From positions 1 through 33,306 of IMG/VR virus record IMGVR_UViG_3300046009_009467: a stretch of DNA of 33,306 nucleotides; one strand, 5' to 3'. Positions 9,452 through 18,565 of the stretch are shown here, piece after piece. The translations under genes and the position numbers were made by a program. Source of the stretch: a virus. The notes under the pieces were generated by a model. It was not told where the DNA came from. It saw nothing but the letters and a program-made list of their open reading frames with translations, and did no database searches. Positions within the stretch are counted from its first letter, which is position 1, and every line of letters starts with the position of its first letter.

Positions 9452-10280
9452 TAATTATTATAGATATAAAATTGACATAATACCGACCGATGGGTATATT
9501 GATATACCTGTGCAAATAACATTTGATAATTTAGGTAGGGATGATGGATTAAAACAATATGAAGAAAATGTAATAGAGGAAGTTATCAATCCCATTTCTG
9601 ATTTTGAAACCACAAGTTTTGCACATGCTACGTGGGGATCGGCAAACGAAACGAGTATAAATTATGAGTTTTATTTTTATAATGGAGGTGACCCATCAAC
9701 AGTTACCGCAACAACGGATAGTTCAAGTTGGGTTGTGGATTATGAGGCTGCGGATTTTACAGATTCTGAAATATATTATTTTGCGAATTCTTTTAAAGGT
9801 AGTTTTTTTAAACTTGATTTCTATGATACAAAGGACACGGCAAATCAAAAAATATTTTTTAGTGTTATCTTACCAACACAACAAGGTGTGATGGAGGATG
9901 GATTTATAGGACCAACAGTAAACCAAACACCTGTAAAGGTTAAAAGACCAAAATACATTTTAGATTATGTGGGTGCTGATAAAGAGGGGTTTTTTATTTA
10001 TTGGTTAAAAAATCAATCATATGTTGACCAAACGGAATATTATGTTAGTGCAAAATTTTTTAATGCAAAAACAGGACAATTTGTTAGGTTGATGAATAAG
10101 TCACAAGGTAATATATTGGAAAAATTTAATTTTAACAAATCAAGGTTATTTTATTATAAGTGTATTTTAGATTACAATACCTATGAATATAAATTTTATA
10201 AAGAAAATAATTTAGGAGGACTAACAAGAGTAGGTACAACGTTAAGTCCGATAAAGTGGTATGAATATGTTAACCCGTAA
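9444..10280 (+). CDS. putative baseplate/tail structural protein (278 aa, GTG start)
   Basis: Not recognised. A beta-rich protein with repeated aromatic/charged strands (YYVSAKFFNAKTGQFVRLMN, then a C-terminal block ending KWYEYVNP). There is no ATG near the start. The frame offers TTG at 9435 and GTG at 9444. I prefer GTG because it overlaps the preceding stop closely (GTGAGTAG, stop at 9449-9451), like the tight junctions elsewhere in this operon; TTG would add three residues. It ends in a TAATG overlap with the next gene, so co-translation is likely. Context makes a baseplate or tail role likely. Confidence 0.5.
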   Translation: MSSNYYRYKIDIIPTDGYIDIPVQITFDNLGRDDGLKQYEENVIEEVINPISDFETTSFAHATWGSANETSINYEFYFYNGGDPSTVTATTDSSSWVVDYEAADFTDSEIYYFANSFKGSFFKLDFYDTKDTANQKIFFSVILPTQQGVMEDGFIGPTVNQTPVKVKRPKYILDYVGADKEGFFIYWLKNQSYVDQTEYYVSAKFFNAKTGQFVRLMNKSQGNILEKFNFNKSRLFYYKCILDYNTYEYKFYKENNLGGLTRVGTTLSPIKWYEYVNP

Positions 10281-11410
10281 TGGATGCAATAAAATATTCC
10301 ATAGTTATATCTCCTGAAAATGTCTCGGAAGATATAAGATTTTACCCATATAGTGGTTCCTACTATACTGAGTCTTGCGGAATCCCGACAGAAGAAAATA
10401 AAACTTACAATTTTGGGTTATATTCTGATTTTACAAGTATTTTAAGTGGAGGTACTAATGGTACGTCATTATTAACTGGGTTAACTGTTCCTATACTTTT
10501 TACACAATCTATTAATGATTTAGGTTATTATTCAGAATTTGATGGATTTATTTTACAAAAAAATGTTGTAACTAATTTTTTATACTCTGGAGATGTTACA
10601 AACATTTATGAAGTTACTATATACAATACATCCGGAAGTCAATATATGTCATTTTTAAAGTTATCTTCATATCAAGTAGATTGGGGAGATGGATCTCAAC
10701 CTGATAATTTAACGTTTACAAATCAGACTGCGACCCATTTATACCCTAATGTACCGTCAGGGTATACAATTAGCTTAAAACAAACAAATCCCTGGGGAAC
10801 CACTACCATAAGTAAAAAAATATCATTACCAAACACCGGTGTAACTGTTAATAATTTAAATGGTGAGATATTTTTTACTCCACAAGGGGGTAGTTGGTCC
10901 GGAATCCCATTAAGTTATGAATATATCTATAGTGGTGATTCGGGTTATGAAATGTCACAATACGTTAGTGAAGAATATACAACAGTACCGTTTGTTATAT
11001 CTGGGTATACCACTTCCAAATTGTCAGATTTAAGAAGATATGGGCCGAACCCATACACCATAGGATATATTCAGTATATTAAAGGAAGACCATTAGGTCA
11101 AGTAACTGAAATGACACCTGATTATACTGCATATACTATAAATGATGTCAATTATTATGATTTAACAGATGGTAGAACATTTTATATTGCTGAATCATCG
11201 GGAATAACATATAACGATTTTACATTTTCAGCACTTACTAAAGATGAATATTTATTAGATTTTGTTATGGCTCCTGAAATACAGTCTGGGGTTTATATTG
11301 AAAGAGGAAAGTATTCGGGATTTGAACCACTACAAAGATTAGGTGAGGTTGATAATTTTGGTGATCTTAAAAGGTATGGTTATGGATATTTTAAAATTAA
11401 TACCACATAA
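10280..11410 (+). CDS. structural protein with a PKD-like domain
   Basis: A 376-aa protein. Residues ~118-186 form a PKD-type beta sandwich: YQVDWGDGSQPD is the family's WGDGS signature, followed by TATHLYP and a TISLKQTNPWGTTTISKKI strand pair. PKD folds in phage tails and in Bacteroidetes surface proteins mediate protein or glycan contacts. The flanking parts are beta-rich and unassigned, ending in GDLKRYGYGYFKINTT. Translation is coupled to the previous gene by TAATG at 10278-10282. A baseplate-periphery or fibre-attachment role is likely from position; the exact role is unknown. Confidence 0.6.
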   Translation: MDAIKYSIVISPENVSEDIRFYPYSGSYYTESCGIPTEENKTYNFGLYSDFTSILSGGTNGTSLLTGLTVPILFTQSINDLGYYSEFDGFILQKNVVTNFLYSGDVTNIYEVTIYNTSGSQYMSFLKLSSYQVDWGDGSQPDNLTFTNQTATHLYPNVPSGYTISLKQTNPWGTTTISKKISLPNTGVTVNNLNGEIFFTPQGGSWSGIPLSYEYIYSGDSGYEMSQYVSEEYTTVPFVISGYTTSKLSDLRRYGPNPYTIGYIQYIKGRPLGQVTEMTPDYTAYTINDVNYYDLTDGRTFYIAESSGITYNDFTFSALTKDEYLLDFVMAPEIQSGVYIERGKYSGFEPLQRLGEVDNFGDLKRYGYGYFKINTT

Positions 11411-11425
11411 AAAATATAGATAAAC

Positions 11426-11437
11426 TATTTATAAAAT
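11426..11437 (+). promoter_or_regulatory. TATTTATAAAAT box before the 302-aa structural gene
   Basis: TATTTATAAAAT begins 18 bases before the ATG at 11444, in a 33-base gap. The region from the box to the start codon matches the leader at 18548 in all but one base. It is either a promoter with a very short leader or a translation-start element. Confidence 0.45.
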
Positions 11438-11443
11438 AAAATT

Positions 11444-12352
11444 ATGGCATTAGGAACTTACGGAATAAATAGACCTGCTGACGTATCACCTGAGGATGTT
11501 GAAATACTTTTACATTACACAGCTTCAAGGGATGTTACAAACAACTTTGTTTTAAAAAAATTAAACGCTTCAAATATTTTAACACCGTATTTTCATAATG
11601 GTGAAACCGGAGGTAATGCAAATGTTGAAATTTTAGGGGGTCTTTATAATTTAAAATTACCAGCATCTGAATTCACTAGTTTAGGGATTTATACTTTATA
11701 TATAAGACCTGCCGAAATAAGAACAACAATATTGGATTGTGGGGTGTTATCATCAATACCGAATGTTAAAGGAATTGTTATAGACATAAATCAAGTACCC
11801 TCTCAATATAGAAATAAGTTTGTAAATCAAGGACTTGTTGGTTTTAGAGTTGAATATTTAAATTCTGATGGAACAAAAATCCCTAATTTTTATAGAATTG
11901 TAACATCATCTTTCTTTTGTGAACCTGTAGTTTCTAATCAAACAAACACATCACAAAAGGCGATTAGATATAGATATGTGAATGGAAGTACCGATTTAAT
12001 ATTTTGTACATTATCACCTTCTTCTTCACCTACAAATAAACCTGATGTGATACCTTTTATTGGTCAACCAAATCAGAGTATTATTGTGACTAATACTTTT
12101 TTTAACCCAATAACTATAGATATTCAGATGGCTGAACACGATATTGATACTTTAGCAATTGCCCTTTATGGTAATCAAACTAAAAGTGTTGATGATGGTA
12201 TCTACACTCTTTATGATAGTGCTGGTAATATCTATAAACAATATAACTTGTTTGAAATTAGAGATAACTTTAATGAGTTATTATATGAAGTTAGACAAGA
12301 CAGAGGAACTAATATAGACTTCAGTAAAAACTTCACAAACATTATTAGTTAA
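11444..12352 (+). CDS. putative tail/baseplate structural protein (302 aa)
   Basis: Not recognised. The protein begins MALGTYGINRPADVSPEDVE, continues as a beta-rich body (VKGIVIDINQVPSQYRNKF) and ends in a helical-looking segment (FNELLYEVRQDRG). There is no signal peptide, membrane segment or catalytic motif. It has its own TATTTAT box upstream and ends in a TAATG overlap with the 990-aa gene. That coupling suggests the two products act together, probably in the baseplate or tail tip; this is inferred from context only. Confidence 0.5.
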   Translation: MALGTYGINRPADVSPEDVEILLHYTASRDVTNNFVLKKLNASNILTPYFHNGETGGNANVEILGGLYNLKLPASEFTSLGIYTLYIRPAEIRTTILDCGVLSSIPNVKGIVIDINQVPSQYRNKFVNQGLVGFRVEYLNSDGTKIPNFYRIVTSSFFCEPVVSNQTNTSQKAIRYRYVNGSTDLIFCTLSPSSSPTNKPDVIPFIGQPNQSIIVTNTFFNPITIDIQMAEHDIDTLAIALYGNQTKSVDDGIYTLYDSAGNIYKQYNLFEIRDNFNELLYEVRQDRGTNIDFSKNFTNIIS

Positions 12353-15324
12353 TGGCAAAGAAAAAATATTTTTATCCACCTGTACCACCCTCAGGATCTC
12401 AGACATTTTCTAACGAATTAGTCGGGTTACAACTCGTGCAAGGAGGTGGACTTACTATGGGTAATTTTGAATTTACAAGTGCTATATTTGAAAAAAGTGA
12501 TAGGAAGTTTGATACGGGGGTTTTTTCTCAACCATACAATCTATCAAATTTAAACATAGCTAGTATTGAACAAAGTAAGTTATTAGTTCAAAAAAATTTC
12601 CAAGTATATCCTAATTTTGATATTTCACAAATAACTAGTTTTTCATTATATGGGTCTTTACAAAAAAGATTAGAAACGTCAATAACTAAAGTTATTAATT
12701 ATTTTCCTGCATCTATTTTGGTTAGAAAAAATATAGGAACAGGGTATAGTGCGTTAACGGCAAATAATATTCAATATAGTAATATTGACAATGAAACAAC
12801 ATTTACAATAAACGTTAAATATTTAACAAATCCATTTGATATTGATTATACTGTAAACGCATCTCAAAACATACGATTTAGTCCAATTAAATTAAGTGAA
12901 TATAGGGATTTAACATCTAATTATAAAAAATACGCGTTATACGTTGAAAGTCCTAACAATCAAGAGTATAAAATTATTTATTTTGAACCGTCAGCGACAT
13001 TTAGTGAGGGGAATTTAACATTTATTGTTGAAGGGAATCCATTTTCAGGACAAACGGCATTTACTGAAACATTAATTATAAAACCAAATAATGAAAATAC
13101 TGAAAAAATTTTTAATGAAAGTTTTGATGAGGTAGAGGATTTTATTTTAAATAGACAGGTGTTTCCTAAATACACCGCAACGTTTCAATATCCTGATTAT
13201 GATGTTGACGGAACATATTCATTAAATGTAAAAAGTGTGACTTGGCCGTTAGGGGATGAATGGAATTTAGATATACAGTCAGTGTCATTTGAGAATTATT
13301 TAACGGAAATACAAAACATTGCGGTACTACTTGATAGGTATAAAACCAATCTAATATCTAGGTTTTTAACTACCGGGTCTTTAAAAGATTTTGACACTCC
13401 TGAACAAAAAATGGAAAAGGTGTTACAAATTTATGGTAGAAGTTTTGATGAGACCAAAAAATTTATAGATTCATTGGCTTATATGAATTCTGTTAATTAT
13501 ATTGTAGGTAATGATATACCCTCACAATTATTAATAAATTTAGCACAAACAATCGGATTAAATAGTAACGTTTCACCAATTACGAATGATCAGTTTTTAG
13601 GTACCGTGTTTTCAACGGAAAATACTTCTGATTATGAAGGGATGTCAAAACCTATGACACCTACTGAGTTAAACTACCAGTTTTATAGGAATTTAATATT
13701 AAATGCCGCTTATCTATTTAAATCTAAAGGTACCCGAAGATCAATTGAATTTATATTAAGAATGGTTGGAGCCCCCGACGCATTAATTGAATTTAATGAA
13801 AATATTTATTTGGCCGATGGTACTATAAATTTTGATGATTTTAAAGATCAATATATTTGTATATCAGGAAGTACATTATTAGTTGAAAATACAGTATTAG
13901 ATCCTACGGTGACTTTTAGTATACAGGGGACAATGTATACCGGTTTTACGGTTTCAAATACTGTTCAGACAGTGACCGCAACCTTTGATGATTTTCCGAT
14001 ATATGAAAGTGGATACCCAAAAACGGTTAAAGATAAACCGGATTATTTTTTCCAAAAAGGTGCTGGGTGGTTTGAACAAACACCTGAGCATACGTCAGAA
14101 GAAGTTATTGATAATGAAAATTCAGTATTTAGTGGAAATACCGTTTCTTTGGTTACTAAATTTAAACCTTTTACGTATGGTCAAGATTGGCTTGATAGAT
14201 TTAGAAAGTTTCCATTTATGACAAACGTTGGTTACAATTTAGTTAGAACGGTGGATAACACAAAATCTTGGCCAACTAACCAAGTGGGTCTTAGAAAAAA
14301 CGGTTCAGTAACTGCTCCAACATATTATAGAATTGAAGATGATAGATTAGCAATTAATGTTAAAAACATTGATCTTTATTTAAATATGGGTCAGGGAATT
14401 ACTTATGACGTTTGGGAGCAATCCGTATTGTATAACTACCCAATACCAAGTACAGGGTTAACTGCTCCATATCCGAGTCCTGGTGATACCGATTGGACTG
14501 TCATAAACCCTAAACCCGATCAAAAAACGTTTTTTGAATTTGCTCAAACATTTTATAATAATTTAATTAACGTTAGAAACAGACAATACATAAGTGACGG
14601 TAAAACAGGAGGGTATCCTGCATTACAATCAATTTTTTGGAAGTACATTCAAAGTGAACAAGCTATGAATATACCATCAAATAAATTTACTTATCAAAAA
14701 ATGATTGATTTTACATTAGCACTTGGTGATTATTGGGTGAGACTTGTAGAACAATTTGTTCCTGCAACAACCATTTGGAATACAGGTCAAAAAATGGACA
14801 ATAGTATTTTCCATAGACAAAAGTTTGTTTGGAGAAGACAACGTGGATGTGAATTTATACCCGTTAATTGTATTCCTTGTACGTTTAATGGTCAACCATT
14901 TGGTTATGATTGTATTGATCAAACGTTAAACTGTAGTTTAGAAATTGGACAGAATTATGGTGCGGATGCATTGGGTGGGGCATTAAATAAAGTGATAGAT
15001 GATCAAGGATATACTCAAAATCAGTGTGACTTAAACGGAATGAAAAGTTATTGGTATATTGATGTAAGACTTGATGATGTGACTCTAATTCAAGAACAAT
15101 TTTATACTGGTTATGGGAGTGTGGACTATCCGACACAATCAACTATTTTTAATTCAATAAACGAAAAACTTGAAGGTTTATATGTTTATGGGTTAAACTA
15201 TTATTTTGCAGGTAGCTCATTAGTTATTAGTAATAGTAGTTGTTACGATGATTTTACAAATAAAAAACTGTATTTAAATATTGGGATTATGATTGATATA
15301 AACTGTAATAATGACGGAGAATAA
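12352..15324 (+). CDS. large baseplate-associated protein with P2 gpI-like segment
   Basis: A 990-aa protein with a Pro-rich start (YPPVPPSGS). Residues ~345-485 resemble the phage tail protein I (P2 gpI) pattern: KMEKVLQIYGRSFDETKKFI, then SQLLINLAQTIGLNS, then LILNAAYLFKSKGTRRSIEF and ILRMVGAPDALIEFNE. In gpI-like proteins the 'sKGT...lL...G' part links the baseplate to fibres. Residues ~728-853 form a second conserved-looking block (YWVRLVEQFVPATTIWNTGQ, then KFVWRRQRGCEFIPVNCIPC) with paired cysteines. At almost 1000 residues it is several times longer than gpI (~170-200), so it would be a fusion or large elaboration. Coupled by TAATG on both sides. The gpI assignment is moderate; a structural role is fairly safe. 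Confidence 0.5.
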   Translation: MAKKKYFYPPVPPSGSQTFSNELVGLQLVQGGGLTMGNFEFTSAIFEKSDRKFDTGVFSQPYNLSNLNIASIEQSKLLVQKNFQVYPNFDISQITSFSLYGSLQKRLETSITKVINYFPASILVRKNIGTGYSALTANNIQYSNIDNETTFTINVKYLTNPFDIDYTVNASQNIRFSPIKLSEYRDLTSNYKKYALYVESPNNQEYKIIYFEPSATFSEGNLTFIVEGNPFSGQTAFTETLIIKPNNENTEKIFNESFDEVEDFILNRQVFPKYTATFQYPDYDVDGTYSLNVKSVTWPLGDEWNLDIQSVSFENYLTEIQNIAVLLDRYKTNLISRFLTTGSLKDFDTPEQKMEKVLQIYGRSFDETKKFIDSLAYMNSVNYIVGNDIPSQLLINLAQTIGLNSNVSPITNDQFLGTVFSTENTSDYEGMSKPMTPTELNYQFYRNLILNAAYLFKSKGTRRSIEFILRMVGAPDALIEFNENIYLADGTINFDDFKDQYICISGSTLLVENTVLDPTVTFSIQGTMYTGFTVSNTVQTVTATFDDFPIYESGYPKTVKDKPDYFFQKGAGWFEQTPEHTSEEVIDNENSVFSGNTVSLVTKFKPFTYGQDWLDRFRKFPFMTNVGYNLVRTVDNTKSWPTNQVGLRKNGSVTAPTYYRIEDDRLAINVKNIDLYLNMGQGITYDVWEQSVLYNYPIPSTGLTAPYPSPGDTDWTVINPKPDQKTFFEFAQTFYNNLINVRNRQYISDGKTGGYPALQSIFWKYIQSEQAMNIPSNKFTYQKMIDFTLALGDYWVRLVEQFVPATTIWNTGQKMDNSIFHRQKFVWRRQRGCEFIPVNCIPCTFNGQPFGYDCIDQTLNCSLEIGQNYGADALGGALNKVIDDQGYTQNQCDLNGMKSYWYIDVRLDDVTLIQEQFYTGYGSVDYPTQSTIFNSINEKLEGLYVYGLNYYFAGSSLVISNSSCYDDFTNKKLYLNIGIMIDINCNNDGE

Positions 15325-17950
15325 TGGCTTGTGTTTCAGGTTTAACAAATGGGGTATTTAGTTACGTTGATTGCTGTGGGATATTACAGACCGGAGTATC
15401 TTTAGGTCAAAGCATATGTTTAGACGAAGCATTTAGTGGAACTTCATTTGGTGTTTATATCGCTTCAGGGCAATCTTGTACTCAAAACTGTAACCAGGGT
15501 ACGTTAAGTTATAGTTTTCAAATTACGGGTGTTTGTGATACATCTTACGGGCAGATAATATTTACACCTTCTGGTGGTATACCTCCATATACAATAGATC
15601 CTGTAACACCTACCGGAACTACATTAACCGCACAAACAAGTAGTGGGGATATCACCTTTACTGGTTTAACAGGTGGGACTTATGTTTTCCGTCTAAATGA
15701 TTCACAAGGGTTACAAAACAATGAATTATATATTAATACAATAATATCAAATTGTTTTGAGGCAAACGTATATGGGGTTTCAGGATCAACTTGTGGGTTA
15801 AGTAACGGATATATAAACATAACCGCAACGACAAGCGCGTCTCCATATACGATTATTGTTTATAAAGACGGGGGTGTATTTGATGTATCAACAGAGGCGA
15901 CATTACCTGTAACATATTCTAATTTACCTTCAGGAATTTATTATGCGACGGTTTTTGATTATGGGTCAGTGACGGCAAATACTGAAAATTTTGTAATAGA
16001 TGAAAGTGTTGGGGTTGATTTTGGTTTTTGGAAAGTTAACACATCGACTTGTGTTATTGATAAAGGTAAACTTGCGGTAACGGGATTAACGGGTACTGGT
16101 CCGTATACTTTTTTATGGAGTAATAATGAAACAACCCAATTAGTTACGGGGCTTACACAAGGTACATATAGTGTTACTGTGACGGATGCGTTAGGATGTT
16201 CAACCACAAAGTCTGAACTTATTGGTACTGCAGATCCTATAGGTCTTGGGTTTTTGACAGCAGTTAATCCGTCTTGTTTCTCAAATGATGGGTCTTTAAC
16301 TTTTACAATAACAGGAGGTACGGTTCCTTTTTATTATTCTGCTTCTACCTATGAAGTGGGGTATACATTATCTGATACGTTTACAATATCTAATTTGGCG
16401 GGTGGGGCGTACCAAGTATTGGTAAGAGATGCTAATTTTTGTGAAGTTATTTTAAATGGTACCATAAATACCGTTAATGGTTTTAATGTTGTTGAAATTG
16501 CAACTACACAATCATCTTGTAATCAGACTAGTGGAAAGATTGGAGTAACTATAGAAGGTGCGAACAATTTTTATACGTACGCAATTTCAGGATTAACCAC
16601 AAATTACACCAATGGAATAACCACTCAAAGTCAAACACATAACTTTACTAATTTATCAAACGACACTTATTTATTAGTTATATCAGGATCGGGTACAAAT
16701 TGTAGTTATAGTGAATTTGTTACAATCGCTTCAGTTGATAAGTTTCAAGTAAATTATACTGCAACAACCGCAAGTTGTGGGTTAAATAACGGGGTTATTA
16801 GTGTTGAGGTAGGGACTGGTTATACGGGAGTATTAGATTATGTTTTAAGTGACGGACAATCAATTATAGATACACCATCTACCGCTTACACATTTAGTAA
16901 TTTAGTTGAGGGTCAATATACGTTAAGTGTTACCGATAATGAAAACTGTACGGTATCTAAAGATTTTGAAATAACAACAACAGGGGAATTGACCTTTATG
17001 GTTAATGCTGTTGATTGTACTGGGGTAAATGATGGGTCGGCAAGTGTTTTAATAAATAAAGGGGAACCTACATTTGCATATGAATGGTCCGACAATGTGC
17101 CAGGAAACCCAACAGGGTCTACGGTTACAGGTTTATCGGGGGGTACATATTCGGTAATAGTTACGGATAGTAGTGGGTGTAGTAATAAACAAATATTTGA
17201 TATATTGTGTGGAAATAGTAATATTGTTTCTTATCAAATTGTCAATCTTTGTGTTAATGAGTTTAATACCCAATCAGGAAATAAAAGAGGTTTTTCTGAA
17301 ATGTTAAATGAAGGGTTTTTAGATTTAACAAATGAATACACAAATTGTATTTTAAGTTCCGCAACATTTAATTGTAATATAGACATTAATGGAACCGCTT
17401 ATACCCAATCTTTTTACACAACGAATGAATTTAGCGATGTCCCTAGTGATGCTTTATGGCAAAGTACTATTGAAGGTATATTATCATCAATAACTGAAAT
17501 AGGTTCTTACAATGTTAATTTACTTAATAACACATTACAAATTAATTCTAATTGTGATGGGGATAGTGATCCTCTTGGGGGTAAACCAATTACCATTGAA
17601 TTAGAAATAGCGTACACATTGAATTGTGAATCTTCAGGTAACACAATGTGTTTTTCATATTCTAGTGATACTATGGGTTATAATTTTGAAGGTGAACCTG
17701 TGGGTATAAATAATAATAGACCTTACTATTATATAAATGATAATGGGTTTACTGCGTACGTTTATTGGAATGATGTTTATAATGTTTGGATTTTTTCGCA
17801 AGCACTAAATGAAAGTATAGAAAATGCGTACTCAACGTTAGATAACTTCTATAATCCAAGCCCTGAAAGTGATATGACTTACCTTTGGGAAAATGGTGGA
17901 CAATCTGTGTTGTATAAAATGGATTCATCAACAATTGGTTCTTGTCCATA
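15324..17950 (+). CDS. SprB-repeat adhesin-like virion protein (tail fibre candidate)
   Basis: An 875-aa protein. The N-terminal ~65 residues are Cys-rich (YVDCCGILQ, GQSCTQNC). Seven consecutive Ig-like repeats of ~75-85 residues follow (residues ~68-630), each with a Cys near its start, a G(G)TxPYTYxW-type turn, LxxGTYxVxVTD and a second Cys. The clearest are GTGPYTFLWSNNETTQLVTG with GTYSVTVTDALGC, and TFAYEWSDNV with GGTYSVIVTDSSGC. This is the SprB repeat (PF13573) of Bacteroidetes surface and gliding adhesins. The last ~240 residues are non-repetitive and include a NNNRPYYYIND...VYNVWIFSQAL domain also seen in the genes at 21038 and 22927. There is no signal peptide or type IX secretion tail, which argues for a virion protein. 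Likely a fibre or receptor-binding protein. Stop TAA at 17949-17951 overlaps the next start. Confidence 0.7.
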
Positions 17951-18244
17951 ATGGCTAGTGTTTTAAACATATCAAACATATCAGGAGGTACACCACCTTA
18001 TAGTTTTTATGTTTGTGATGAAAACGGAAACAACTGTTCTTTATTAGGAACTACCGCAAGTGCATATACATTAAATACCTTTTATTCAACTGCAAACACA
18101 TTACTAATAAAAGTGATAGATAGTAATTCTTGTCAATTTTTCACTTTAATTTCTTGTCCTATTGATAGTTGTATAATTTTAACTGAAGACTTAGATAAAA
18201 TCACGACAGAAGATGGGGACTTCCTTGTATTTTGTGATTTTTAA
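17951..18244 (+). CDS. single-domain SprB-like mini-protein A
   Basis: A 97-aa protein, essentially one SprB-like repeat: ISGGTPPYSFYVCDENGNNC near the start and LLIKVIDSNSCQFF near residue 60, plus a short acidic tail (ILTEDLDKITTEDGDFLVF). I place the start at ATG 17951, which overlaps the upstream stop as TAATG; a TTG at 17942 is in frame but less likely. Two related mini-proteins occur at 18256 and 22641. It may be a small decoration or adaptor subunit on the fibres; function unknown. Confidence 0.6.
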   Translation: MASVLNISNISGGTPPYSFYVCDENGNNCSLLGTTASAYTLNTFYSTANTLLIKVIDSNSCQFFTLISCPIDSCIILTEDLDKITTEDGDFLVFCDF

Positions 18245-18253
18245 TATTTATTG
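18245..18253 (+). promoter_or_regulatory. TATTTATTG box before mini-protein B
   Basis: TATTTATTG fills most of the 11-base gap before the ATG at 18256 and begins 11 bases before it. This is closer than other copies, so a role in translation start or chance AT-richness is as plausible as a promoter. Confidence 0.25.
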
Positions 18254-18255
18254 TT

Positions 18256-18543
18256 ATGATAGTACAAATCACAGGATCTACGAGCGGACAATCACCATTT
18301 GATGTTTTTTTGTGTGATTCAACAAACACGTCCTGTTTTTATGTTTCAGGTCTTACATATTTAACACCCGTTGTTATTTTTGATACAAATAACTATTTTC
18401 CAAATGAAACCGTTCTATATTTAAAAGTTATTGACTCTCTCGGTTGTACATTTATTGAAAAGTTAGATTGTGGGGAAGGAAAAATGTACCAAGACGGAAT
18501 ATATGTCAAATTTATGGACGGAGTTGGTTATTATTTCCAATAA
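18256..18543 (+). CDS. single-domain SprB-like mini-protein B
   Basis: A 95-aa paralogue of mini-protein A. It has SGQSPFDVFLCDSTNTSC at the start and VLYLKVIDSLGCTFIEKLDC in the second half, then a different tail (MYQDGIYVKFMDGVGYYF). The common pattern of the three mini-proteins is G-x-[ST/TP]-P-[YF]-x-[FV]-x-x-C-D, a central variable stretch and KVID-x-x-C. No signal peptide. It sits between mini-protein A and the GIGTTSP tail fibre gene, consistent with a virion accessory role. Confidence 0.6.
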   Translation: MIVQITGSTSGQSPFDVFLCDSTNTSCFYVSGLTYLTPVVIFDTNNYFPNETVLYLKVIDSLGCTFIEKLDCGEGKMYQDGIYVKFMDGVGYYFQ

Positions 18544-18547
18544 GGAA

Positions 18548-18559
18548 TATTTATAAAAT
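18548..18559 (+). promoter_or_regulatory. TATTTATAAAAT box before the tail fibre gene
   Basis: TATTTATAAAAT begins 18 bases before the ATG at 18566, with the same sequence and spacing as the copy at 11426-11437. The strict repetition of box and leader at two unrelated genes is the best single argument that it is functional. Confidence 0.5.
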
Positions 18560-18565
18560 AAAACT

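Noticed and set aside
17942-17950. TTG start for mini-protein A
   Set aside because: ATG 17951 gives the TAATG overlap used at three other junctions of the operon; TTG would only add three residues.
15324-17950. Host chromosomal SprB adhesin contaminating the sequence
   Set aside because: The gene is joined by TAATG overlaps to phage structural genes on both sides and lacks a signal peptide and a type IX secretion tail.
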